In this document: positions 8,428-15,037 of the stretch, piece after piece | Layout of the letters: the number at the start of each line of letters is the position of its first letter | Numbering within the stretch: position 1 is the first letter of the stretch | Source of the DNA: Butyrivibrio sp. NC2007 | Lineage (GTDB): Bacteria; Bacillota; Clostridia; Lachnospirales; Lachnospiraceae | Assembly: GCF_000421405.1 (NCBI RefSeq) | Contig: NZ_ATWY01000019.1 | Location: 22,012-86,011 of the forward strand | Length of the DNA stretch: 64,000 bases | Direction of reading: 5' to 3' | The notes under the pieces: generated by a model | What the model saw: only the letters and a program-made list of their open reading frames with translations | Database searches by the model: none | Told to the model about the DNA's origin: nothing | Made by a program: the position numbers and the translations under genes

Positions 8428-8556
8428 AATACCCCCACCAAATTTATTACCTTTACTATAAGATAACTCCTACTTAATTCTAACACTATTATGTAAATAT
8501 TCGCTAAAAAATGAATAACAAATCGATAAATACTTCTATATAACTGAATTTCTCAA

Positions 8557-8588
8557 TAAAAAAGCTCCACCGCAGAAATGCAGTGAAG
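8557..8588 (-). terminator. Terminator of the 8604 gene
   Basis: On the minus strand the stem CTTCACTGCA / TGCGGTGGAG (with G-U pairs) is followed by a T-rich run. It lies 16 bases past the stop codon. Confidence 0.7.
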
Positions 8589-8603
8589 CCCATTTGTCCA
8601 TAT

Positions 8604-8831
8604 TCAGTTAAATGCCTGTCTTCCTACAATTCTGTAGCTTTTATTCCACTTTTGCTCAACGCCTCTCCAGCTGTAAGTGAGTTCTCCATTCGGATAAAGG
8701 CAGATTGACTTCGATGTTATCTCAGAAGGATTATCTTTGGAGTCATAATATGCTCCTCCACTTGCCCTCTGGGACATCTTTTTGTAAACGAAACCATCAA
8801 TAGTTATTACTTCCGGGAACTGTGTGATCAT
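8604..8831 (-). CDS. Small hypothetical protein
   Basis: A 75-residue protein from ATG 8831, which has GGAG seven bases upstream. An in-frame ATG at 8852 is less likely. The middle is a beta-rich pattern (SICLYPNGELTYSWRGVEQK) with many aromatic residues. No family is recognised. A terminator follows the gene and a divergent promoter region lies upstream. Confidence 0.55.
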   Translation of the reverse strand: MITQFPEVITIDGFVYKKMSQRASGGAYYDSKDNPSEITSKSICLYPNGELTYSWRGVEQKWNKSYRIVGRQAFN

Positions 8832-8881
8832 GATCACTCTCCATTGGAACAAATAAAGTTTACGGGTTTCTTATACATAAT

Positions 8882-8925
8882 ATTGTAGTACCACTATTGT
8901 CATAATACAAGATAGTGTATTTAAT
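8882..8925. promoter_or_regulatory. Overlapping divergent promoter candidates
   Basis: Minus strand: TTGTAT (8905-8910), 17-base spacer, TACAAT (8882-8887), reading into the 8604 gene. Plus strand: TTGTCA (8897-8902), 17-base spacer, TTTAAT (8920-8925), reading into the structured stretch that follows. The two overlap. In AT-rich DNA such matches can be chance. Confidence 0.4.
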
Positions 8926-8931
8926 TATTCA

Positions 8932-9075
8932 TAATGTTCAGACATCACCTCTCCATCCTGTGAACAATATGGCACAGGAAGAGGCGAGTCTATCGAATAT
9001 TTGGAAAGCTCTTTTTGAGCTATTTCGTGGGAGGTTTGCTGCCAGTAAAAATGCCTGCTGGCAGCATATGTGTTA
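8932..9075 (+). other. Structured non-coding stretch, possible small RNA
   Basis: No gene lies between 8832 and 9327. Three local hairpins follow one another: CCTCT-CCTGTG with CACAGG-AGAGG (about 8947-8985), AAAGCTC/GAGCTATTT (about 9004-9024) and GCTGCCAG/CTGGCAGC (about 9038-9066). The plus-strand promoter candidate would start transcription near 8932. No poly-T follows the last hairpin, so the end is undefined. It may equally be a 5' leader of the 9328 gene or chance. Confidence 0.3.
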
Positions 9076-9224
9076 TGAAAATATGTGTGGGGGAAAACAT
9101 CTCTGTTCCTTATGGATACATATTATATGCTCTGCCTTAAATTATCCTAAAAAAATGATGTGGAAATCGTGTCCATCACATTTAACCTTTAACCTTTTTA
9201 TCATGCATTCTCTAAAATAGGAAA

Positions 9225-9238
9225 ATAAGCCGGCTTAT
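9225..9238. promoter_or_regulatory. Perfect 14-bp palindrome upstream of the 9328 gene
   Basis: ATAAGCCGGCTTAT is self-complementary and lies 90 bases before the start of the 9328 gene. It could be an operator for a dimeric regulator. No regulator is identified. Confidence 0.35.
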
Positions 9239-9327
9239 CACACTACATCTGTCATATATTTTCGCTATACTCTGCTCTACCATAATATTAGTAATAGTTC
9301 ACCTTAGACACTTATGGAGGAACAGTT

Positions 9328-9741
9328 ATGTACGACATGAGAACAAGAGAGATACAGGAAGCAATAGAAGCTGCTGATGTGGCACTTGACCATCTTGAAA
9401 GGGCAAAAAGAAGCCTCTCAAGCGCAAGTGGATGGGGACTTTTTGATACTCTTGGAGGCGGATTTATCAGTGGTCTGATCAAGCACGGCAAAATGAGCGA
9501 TGCTGAGCATGAAATAAACGAAGCAAAGAAAGCGCTAGCCAAGTTTTCCAAAGAACTTCGTGACGTTGACGGATATTCATCAGTTCATATTAATGGATTT
9601 TTGACATTCGGTGATCTTTTCTGCGACGGATTCCTCATGGATGTGATTGTACAGTCCCAGATAGGGAAGGCGAAAAGAGAATGTGAAAATGCCATATCTC
9701 AGGTTACAAAAATCCGTAATGACCTAAAAAGAATGCTTTAA
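9328..9741 (+). CDS. Helical hypothetical protein with a Gly-rich centre
   Basis: A 137-residue protein. An N-terminal helix (EIQEAIEAADVALDHLERAK) leads to a conserved-looking GWGLFDTLGGGFISGLIKHG centre, two more amphipathic helices and a Lys/Arg-rich end. The pattern is familiar from uncharacterised Firmicutes proteins. It has no signal peptide and no clear membrane span. GGAGG precedes the ATG. The LexA-like small gene follows 39 bases later on the same strand. Confidence 0.65.
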   Translation: MYDMRTREIQEAIEAADVALDHLERAKRSLSSASGWGLFDTLGGGFISGLIKHGKMSDAEHEINEAKKALAKFSKELRDVDGYSSVHINGFLTFGDLFCDGFLMDVIVQSQIGKAKRECENAISQVTKIRNDLKRML

Positions 9742-9780
9742 TTTTTTTACTATAATTATGTATTAAAGGGGATTTCACAA

Positions 9781-10002
9781 ATGGAAAAACTTGAATCACA
9801 AATCGCAGAATTTGTCGGAAATTATACGCGAAGACATGGATATCCGCCAACTGTAGAGGAGCTTATAAACACGTTCGGTATCTTCCATATCATGTGTGTG
9901 ATGTTTTATGTGCTGAGCCTGTACAGAATTGGTATGATTAGAAACTCACTGTTCTTTGGAACTGGCACTCTTCAGCTCATTACAATGAGGCTTAGTAACT
10001 GA
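9781..10002 (+). CDS. Small winged-helix protein resembling the LexA DNA-binding domain
   Basis: A 73-residue protein. Residues 5-30 (IAEFVGNYTRRHGYPPTVEE) match the first helix and turn of the LexA DNA-binding domain. The rest (VLSLYRIGMIRN...FGTGTLQL) fits a recognition helix and wing. The autoprotease half of LexA is absent, so this is a stand-alone DNA-binding module or a remnant. AAAGGGG lies eight bases before the ATG. A hairpin at 10001-10025 separates it from the convergent gene. Confidence 0.6.
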   Translation: MEKLESQIAEFVGNYTRRHGYPPTVEELINTFGIFHIMCVMFYVLSLYRIGMIRNSLFFGTGTLQLITMRLSN

Positions 10003-10025
10003 GGGGGCTTTAACTAAGCCCTCTT
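10001..10025. terminator. Hairpin between convergent genes
   Basis: GAGGGGGCTT pairs with AAGCCCTC (one bulged G). It lies between the stop codons of the 9781 and 10034 genes. The T-runs are weak on both strands. Confidence 0.5.
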
Positions 10026-10033
10026 AACACTTT

Positions 10034-10375
10034 TCATTCAACGGCATTTTGTTCGTAGCTCCACTTTGCAATTTCAGTTATAAGTTCGTATGGAATCTCT
10101 TTGTTATATGGAAACTGTATAGCACCTTTGCTGGTATTAAAATCAGTAAGCCTTCCGGCGAATGCTTCTATTGCATCAGGACCGGGATAAATTCCTAAGT
10201 GTTTCTTTGCCGGAGCAAAATGTATTATGTTTTTACCCTTTCTGAATGTCGGCATATTCCATGAAATACACTCTTCTGCATCAGGAATGGCTTCCCTGAT
10301 TGTTTTATATACGTCATTAAGAATCTCTTTGATCTTTGGATCCGACTGTAAATTGATAAAATCAGTGATTGTCAT
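10034..10375 (-). CDS. DUF1801 / YdhG-like protein
   Basis: A 113-residue protein from ATG 10375, which has GAGGG seven bases upstream. It matches the YdhG/DUF1801 family: EAIPDAEECISWNMPTFRKG, then KKHLGIYPGP, then KGAIQFPYNKEIPYELI. Family members are small cytosolic proteins. Some are described as frataxin-like iron chaperones, but the function here is not established. It is a single gene with no operon partners. Confidence 0.85.
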   Translation of the reverse strand: MTITDFINLQSDPKIKEILNDVYKTIREAIPDAEECISWNMPTFRKGKNIIHFAPAKKHLGIYPGPDAIEAFAGRLTDFNTSKGAIQFPYNKEIPYELITEIAKWSYEQNAVE

Positions 10376-10494
10376 GCACTTTCCCTCTCTATTAAGCATT
10401 TCTAGGGCAACGCTCTATATTTAACAACCATATCCTCGTTTTTGTCAATAAAAAACTCCCCACTACCCATGAATAGCGAAAGAGTTAATTATAT

Positions 10495-10728
10495 TTAGTA
10501 TTCCTGCGAATCCAAGTATTCTTCTGAAATATACTTCTCTATTTCCGCGTATCCCTTTTCACCTATTCCCTTTATACTTCCAAGTGTACCCTTGTTGTAT
10601 ATATGTATTAGGGCAAAAACATCGGTTATATTGTTTCTGCGCAGAGCCCAGCATGTCCGGTTGCAGAAGCCACAGGACTCAATTGCTCTTTCTTTGTATA
10701 TATTCTTTTCCGTAATTCTTTTTCCCAC
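10495..10728 (-). CDS. Small protein resembling the RNA polymerase alpha C-terminal domain
   Basis: A 77-residue protein when started at GTG 10728, which has GAGG eight bases upstream. An in-frame ATG at 10764 has no ribosome binding site. CNRTCWALRRNNITDVFALI, then LGSIKGIGEKGYAEIEKYI, follows the helix-hairpin-helix pattern of the alpha-CTD (CxRTxNALRRAxIxTVxxL, then RNxGxKSxxEI). It lacks the alpha N-terminal domain, so it may bind UP-element DNA or polymerase on its own (inference). A second such gene is at 28161. Confidence 0.6.
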   Translation of the reverse strand: MGKRITEKNIYKERAIESCGFCNRTCWALRRNNITDVFALIHIYNKGTLGSIKGIGEKGYAEIEKYISEEYLDSQEY

Positions 10729-10852
10729 TTTTGTTTCCTCTGCTACATCAGGTCCCAAAAGCATTATATCAACGTATTATAAACCCATAATAAACGTTAT
10801 ATTATATATAAATTAACTTGCAGCTCCCTATGTAAAAACTGGTAAGTTTTAG

Positions 10853-11419
10853 TTAATAACCATAAGAATATACACTGACCAAAACAAAGCCGCATATAAT
10901 TCCAACTATCAGTCCGGTAAAGTGTCCGATTGAGTCTATCCTCTTTGATGTAGTCATTGCGATAAGAAGGATTATTGTCGGTATAAGAGATCTTATGCCT
11001 CCAAACCCAAACACTCTAAATGCAATCACCATATATATCCCCAATAGACCGCATATCACTCCGGATGCTCCAATGGAATATGTAAAAGGCGAGCCTTTTT
11101 TATGGAAACGTGCGGAAAAATAGCCTCCGAACAGCATGATTACGATGTAACATATATAATATAGTTTTGTAGAAAGGACATGCTCAAGGACTGTTCCAAT
11201 GTTATAAAGCGAGTACATATTACAGGCAAGATGTAACACTTCTTTCTGGGTAAACGCACTGCTCACTATCCTGTAATACTGTCTGTTCTGTATAGTGTCC
11301 ATATATGAAGATCCGAGCATTTTTACATCAAACGCCCGAAGGTTTACCAAGGCAAATATAATGATATTGATCCCAATGATGACAATAGTTGCGGGAGAAT
11401 TAAGGAATATGCTGTTCAT
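10853..11419 (-). CDS. Rhomboid-family intramembrane serine protease
   Basis: A 188-residue protein with six predicted membrane segments. The catalytic Ser lies in GASG (117-120, Ser119) and the partner His in IGHFTG (His166). The HLACNMYSLY block (from His63) has the HxxxN oxyanion-hole pattern. It should cleave transmembrane helices of client proteins. The short form without extra domains is usual for Firmicutes. It lies 16 bases after a small lipoprotein gene and is probably co-transcribed with it. Confidence 0.9.
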   Translation of the reverse strand: MNSIFLNSPATIVIIGINIIIFALVNLRAFDVKMLGSSYMDTIQNRQYYRIVSSAFTQKEVLHLACNMYSLYNIGTVLEHVLSTKLYYICYIVIMLFGGYFSARFHKKGSPFTYSIGASGVICGLLGIYMVIAFRVFGFGGIRSLIPTIILLIAMTTSKRIDSIGHFTGLIVGIICGFVLVSVYSYGY

Positions 11420-11435
11420 TTTACTTCTACTTCCT

Positions 11436-11657
11436 TTATGCCTTTAGCCCAATCAAGAATTCAAAGAAAACCTCTGCACAGTCTTCTCCCGGCCTTAAAA
11501 CTCCATCTTTTACCACAGGTATGCCAAGAGTATCAGCATTAACTGATTCGGGTTCACTCACTGTGTTAGAAGCTCCGCTATCTGTCGCCTTATTACTTCC
11601 ACACCCAACAACAGCGGCCGCCATAAGCGTTGCCATAGCAACACAAAGTCTTTTCAT
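11436..11657 (-). CDS. Small lipoprotein
   Basis: A 73-residue protein with a type II signal peptide ending in the lipobox VVGC (Cys at residue 19), followed by a Ser/Asn/Glu-rich linker and a short C-terminal helix (EVFFEFLIGLKA). It would be anchored on the outer face of the membrane. It has no known domain. It lies directly upstream of the rhomboid protease gene, which hints at a link but does not prove one. Confidence 0.65.
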   Translation of the reverse strand: MKRLCVAMATLMAAAVVGCGSNKATDSGASNTVSEPESVNADTLGIPVVKDGVLRPGEDCAEVFFEFLIGLKA

Positions 11658-11691
11658 ACTTAAAACCTTATCCTATTCTTTAAAACTGTAA

Positions 11692-12153
11692 TTAGAGTCC
11701 CAATTCCTTGCAAAGAGCATCATACCGTTTCTGCTCTTTTTCTTTTACAGGTTTTGATGAATCCTTAAAGCAATGATCAAGAACATCCGCATCCTTTAAC
11801 AATTCATCCATAGGGCTGTCTACAGAAGCCTTGTCATCATGGTGATATATGGCTGAGCAGATGATATCCGTTTCCTCAGTAGTCGTAAGCTCCAGCTTTC
11901 CAAGTATTGTATTTGCCAGATCAGCTCCAAGATGGGCGTGATCTTCATATGAACCGGTCTTGTATGCATACATATCATGAAGCATTCCAGCCATTGCTGC
12001 TAATTCCGGGTCAAGTCCTCTCTTCTTTGCCAGCATCTGAGCAGCCAGAGATACACCATAAAGATGGGCAGTTGCACTTATACGTTTATCGACATCCTCA
12101 ATCTTATTTATCTTTTTATCTACATATATGCGTAATTCTTTTAATCTGCTCAT
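11692..12153 (-). CDS. HD-domain phosphohydrolase
   Basis: A 153-residue protein carrying the HD metal-site signature: His near 28 (TAHLYGV), LHDMYAY (HD pair), HAHLGADLA and YHHDDK, then DADVLDH near the C-terminus. Such small HD proteins hydrolyse phosphate esters of nucleotides or related small molecules. The substrate here is unknown. GAGGAG precedes the ATG. It is the first gene before the lipoprotein and rhomboid genes on the same strand. Confidence 0.85.
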   Translation of the reverse strand: MSRLKELRIYVDKKINKIEDVDKRISATAHLYGVSLAAQMLAKKRGLDPELAAMAGMLHDMYAYKTGSYEDHAHLGADLANTILGKLELTTTEETDIICSAIYHHDDKASVDSPMDELLKDADVLDHCFKDSSKPVKEKEQKRYDALCKELGL

Positions 12154-12237
12154 TTATTAAACTCCTCGTACAATGCTTTTTTTCCTTTAAATTATAACAT
12201 TCTGAGGTGTTTTTCGAACAATTAGCTGAGTAGAAAA

Positions 12238-12266
12238 GGCACCCGGTACTGATTGTACCGGGTGCC
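12238..12266 (-). terminator. Terminator of hsp20
   Basis: The perfect 12-bp stem GGCACCCGGTAC / GTACCGGGTGCC with a 5-base loop is followed on the minus strand by TTTT. Confidence 0.9.
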
Positions 12267-12282
12267 TTAAAATAAAGCTTTT

Positions 12283-12741
12283 TCATCCTTCAATAGCTAT
12301 CAGATTCTTTTCCGGGATCTTCTTTTCCAGGGCTTTCTTAGGAACTGTCACCGTAAGAACTCCGTGCCTGTAGGTTGCCTCGATATCGCCCTTCTCTACA
12401 TTGTCTCCAATATAGAAGCTCCTTGTCATGGATCCTGCATATCTCTCCTGACGGATAAGTTTGCCCTTCTTGTTCTCGTCCTTATCAAGGCCCTTTGCTG
12501 CGCTGATGGTAAGATAGCCGTTATCAAGTTCTACTGTTATCTCTTCCTTCTTGAAGCCTGGCAGGTCAACTGATACTTCGTAGTTATCATCCTTTTCCCT
12601 GATATCGGTCTTCATCATCCTGTTTGCTTTTCTTCCATAGAGCTTACGCTCCATGTTCCTCTCCATGTCGTCAAATTCATTCATTGGGAATCCAAATAGA
12701 TCATCGATAAAATTCTCTTCAAAAATACTGGGTGCTAACAT
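12283..12741 (-). CDS. hsp20: Hsp20 small heat-shock protein
   Basis: A 152-residue protein started at ATG 12741, which has AAGGAGG nine bases upstream. The N-terminal arm (IFEENFIDDLFGFPMNEFDD) is followed by an alpha-crystallin domain (about 40-140): YEVSVDLPGFKKEEITVEL, LTISAAK, then the C-terminal GVLTVTVPKK. It forms oligomers that hold unfolding proteins for refolding. It is controlled by the CIRCE element at 12875-12901, so HrcA should repress it. This is one of the best-defined units in the window. Confidence 0.95.
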   Translation of the reverse strand: MLAPSIFEENFIDDLFGFPMNEFDDMERNMERKLYGRKANRMMKTDIREKDDNYEVSVDLPGFKKEEITVELDNGYLTISAAKGLDKDENKKGKLIRQERYAGSMTRSFYIGDNVEKGDIEATYRHGVLTVTVPKKALEKKIPEKNLIAIEG

Positions 12742-12859
12742 AATACATACCTCCTTTGCATCAAAAACATTATCTATGTTAATGAGCAATGGGACGGAGG
12801 GTTTAGATCTTAGGAAAGTTAAGTCCTAACGGTCTTCTCTGTTCCCTTGTTCTACAAGC

Positions 12860-12888
12860 ACTATAACACCGCAATTAGCACTCGTCAA
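12860..12888 (-). promoter_or_regulatory. Sigma-A promoter of hsp20 overlapping CIRCE
   Basis: TTGACG (-35, 12883-12888), a 17-base spacer, then TATAGT (-10, 12860-12865) preceded by an extended TGT. The -35 lies inside the CIRCE element, which is the expected layout for HrcA repression. Confidence 0.85.
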
Positions 12889-12901
12889 CCGAGAGTGCTA
12901 A
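12875..12901. promoter_or_regulatory. CIRCE operator (HrcA binding site)
   Basis: TTAGCACTC, nine bases, GAGTGCTAA: an exact match to the CIRCE consensus. HrcA, itself not in this window, binds it and is released on heat shock. Confidence 0.97.
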
Positions 12902-12952
12902 TTTGGATAAAATAGTATTGTACTTCTTATTACAAATTTATCATTCCGGCAC

Positions 12953-12976
12953 AAAAAAGAGGCATCCCTGCCTCTT
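12953..12976 (-). terminator. Terminator of the rhodanese gene
   Basis: The stem AAGAGGCA / TGCCTCTT is followed by TTTTTT on the minus strand. The stem begins at the stop codon itself. Confidence 0.8.
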
Positions 12977-13301
12977 AATCTAGTACTGTTAATCCTTTAT
13001 ATGACGCGATTCCGCCTATACTTCTGGCTCTTTTATAGCCAAAAGTCTTCAGTTTCTTTACAGCGCTTATGCTTCTGCTTCCTCTTAGGCAATATACATA
13101 AATCTCCGCATCATGATCCTTTATGATATCTTCCACCTTTTGAATCTCGTCCAGCGGAATGTTGGTGCTTCCCGGAATATGCCCCTCTTTGTACTCAGAT
13201 TTTGTCCGCACATCCAGAAAGACTGCATTTTGACGAATAGTTCTATAATCCCTAAAAGTACATAAAGAGGACGCCTTTATAAGACATCCTCCCCCACACA
13301 T
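12975..13301 (-). CDS. Single-domain rhodanese-like sulfurtransferase
   Basis: A 108-residue protein. The rhodanese fold is shown by FLDVRTKSEYKEGHIPGSTN (28-47) and the active-site loop CLRGSRS (Cys71 to Ser77). It moves sulfur through a persulfide on Cys71. The first 20 residues are Cys-rich and unusual. No good ribosome binding site is seen before the ATG. A hairpin at about 13262-13290 overlaps the start and could hide it. The true start is therefore uncertain. Confidence 0.85.
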   Translation of the reverse strand: MCGGGCLIKASSLCTFRDYRTIRQNAVFLDVRTKSEYKEGHIPGSTNIPLDEIQKVEDIIKDHDAEIYVYCLRGSRSISAVKKLKTFGYKRARSIGGIASYKGLTVLD

Positions 13302-13453
13302 TACTCTTTTTCATACTCTCCAACCAAAGCCCCCGCTTTTGGTATATACAAATCCTAGCAGATGAACTGTCCAATAAGACGCACAAACAACAGTTCAAAA
13401 ATCTGCGTTCTCGCATTACTCCTCGCATTACTCGCATTACTGTCTCTGTCCAT

Positions 13454-13485
13454 AAAAAAAGAGGCTCACTTTAACAATGAACCTC
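13454..13485 (-). terminator. Terminator of the 13562/15038 unit
   Basis: On the minus strand the stem GAGGTTCA / TGAGCCTC is followed by TTTTTTT. Nearby, CTCGCATTACT is repeated about three times (13413-13441). I see no supported gene between 13302 and 13561. Confidence 0.8.
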
Positions 13486-13561
13486 CCCTAGTAATGATCG
13501 TATTTAAGCTTCTTCTTTTTATATTTCTTTTTTCCGCAAAATATCATCAATACAGGATAAA

Positions 13562-15034
13562 CTATTCCAAAATAAATACGTCTTTCCTACGCATAGCATC
13601 AGAAAACTCCTCAAACGAAGCATGTTGTAATGCTACTCCTGCCTGGTTAGCAAATTTCACAATTGCATTTAACGCCTCATCATAGTTTTCACCTGTCTCC
13701 AAATTATAATTAAATGAATGCAAGAATTCTTCCATCATTCTCTTCTGAGACAGTTCAACTTGCGAAATCTGTGCCTTAAGCTTGGCTTCATATTCATCCA
13801 TCTGCTTTTTGCTTTCAATTAGAATAGCTGCTAGCCGATCACTTTCTTCGGCTTCCAAATTTGCATTTTTTATTATTTCTCTAGTAGCGGTGAACACATA
13901 GCTTGCTGTTGTATACACTGCAAAAGGCACCAAAGGATGAACCGCCTTTCCCATCACCTCTGTAACTGCCCTTGAAAAAAAGATTGTTATTGTAGACTTC
14001 GCAGTTGTATCAACAATCTGCTCCTTCAGCTCGGATTCATTGATTTCACCCCTTGCATAGGATAGCAAAGCAACGCCACCATCTATCAAGCCACCCGCCA
14101 TAACAGTTGACGCCGTCGCATCACTTAGAAGCTTGCTCCCAGCTTTTATACCCTCATATCTTATTGCAGTACTCACAGCTCCTGTAGCGGCTCCTCGCAC
14201 TGCGCCTTTTACTGCATCCGAATTAATAGACTGTATTGCTTCTCCTAGAGACTTTTCATCTTTGAAGACGGCAACCATATTACTTATTCCAGATACAATC
14301 CCAGTCGTTACAAAAGAAGCCTTTGCCATATTAGTAGCATTAGCTTTCATTTCTGCTTTTACTACTTTTCTTTCAAATTGCCTGGAATATTTATCTGGTG
14401 AATCATACGCTGTCCTAATTTCTTCTAAAGTTGTTCCTCCAGATGACACCTCATCATGATGCAACTCATCAGTAAGATTTTCATATGTATCCTTATATTG
14501 CTTCTGATATATATTTCCATCTATTTCCGATCTGCCCTTAGCTATTTCCCTGGCCTTATTCAATAATGTCGTTTCTTTGCCGGTAGCTTCATCAAAATAA
14601 TGATCTTCTTTTCGAATCAGTCGTTGCATCCCCATGTATTTATCCCTGCGCTGCATTGTGACTGAATCTGCTGCTGCATGTTTCGAGTCGCTAAATTTTG
14701 CCTGTACTTCCCTAACAACAGTCTCATTATCGCGAATAAGAATATCTGCTGCTGCATGTGGGTCTTCAATATCAGTGACATACGCAGTTAGTCTTGAGCC
14801 CTTAGACGCGGCATCCACATTGAATTTTGCCGCCTCAATATATTCAAACAAATTTCCTTTTCCAGCTTCAAATGTTCCATTTTGGATAATTGGGCTAGCC
14901 ACTTTAGCCCTAAAATAATTCATACCATCAACAGCTGCATTCGTAGCATTTTGGGCATTTTGAGCCATCATACTTCCTGATATAATGCCAGCTTCTTTTG
15001 CAGCATCTTTGGCAGTCTTTTTAAAAACAGCCAT
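13562..15034 (-). CDS. Putative PD-(D/E)XK-like nuclease/effector protein
   Basis: A 490-residue protein I cannot place in a family. Residues 58-120 resemble a PD-(D/E)XK nuclease core: Glu64 in GNLFEYIE, Asp97 in ADILIRD, then EVQAK (109-113), a QxK variant of the (D/E)xK motif. The middle (about 235-390) is Gly/Ala-rich and hydrophobic (TGIVSGISNMVAVF, GAVRGAATGAVSTAI, FAVYTTASYVF), so it may insert into a membrane. The end is coiled coil (about 400-450). It starts three bases after the stop of the 739-residue membrane gene, so the two are translationally coupled. Confidence 0.6.
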   Translation of the reverse strand: MAVFKKTAKDAAKEAGIISGSMMAQNAQNATNAAVDGMNYFRAKVASPIIQNGTFEAGKGNLFEYIEAAKFNVDAASKGSRLTAYVTDIEDPHAAADILIRDNETVVREVQAKFSDSKHAAADSVTMQRRDKYMGMQRLIRKEDHYFDEATGKETTLLNKAREIAKGRSEIDGNIYQKQYKDTYENLTDELHHDEVSSGGTTLEEIRTAYDSPDKYSRQFERKVVKAEMKANATNMAKASFVTTGIVSGISNMVAVFKDEKSLGEAIQSINSDAVKGAVRGAATGAVSTAIRYEGIKAGSKLLSDATASTVMAGGLIDGGVALLSYARGEINESELKEQIVDTTAKSTITIFFSRAVTEVMGKAVHPLVPFAVYTTASYVFTATREIIKNANLEAEESDRLAAILIESKKQMDEYEAKLKAQISQVELSQKRMMEEFLHSFNYNLETGENYDEALNAIVKFANQAGVALQHASFEEFSDAMRRKDVFILE

Positions 15035-15037
15035 GTC

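Noticed and set aside
13413..13441. Triple CTCGCATTACT repeat as a CRISPR-like or regulatory array
   Set aside because: The units overlap and are too short and close to be a CRISPR array. It is likely a local slippage product.
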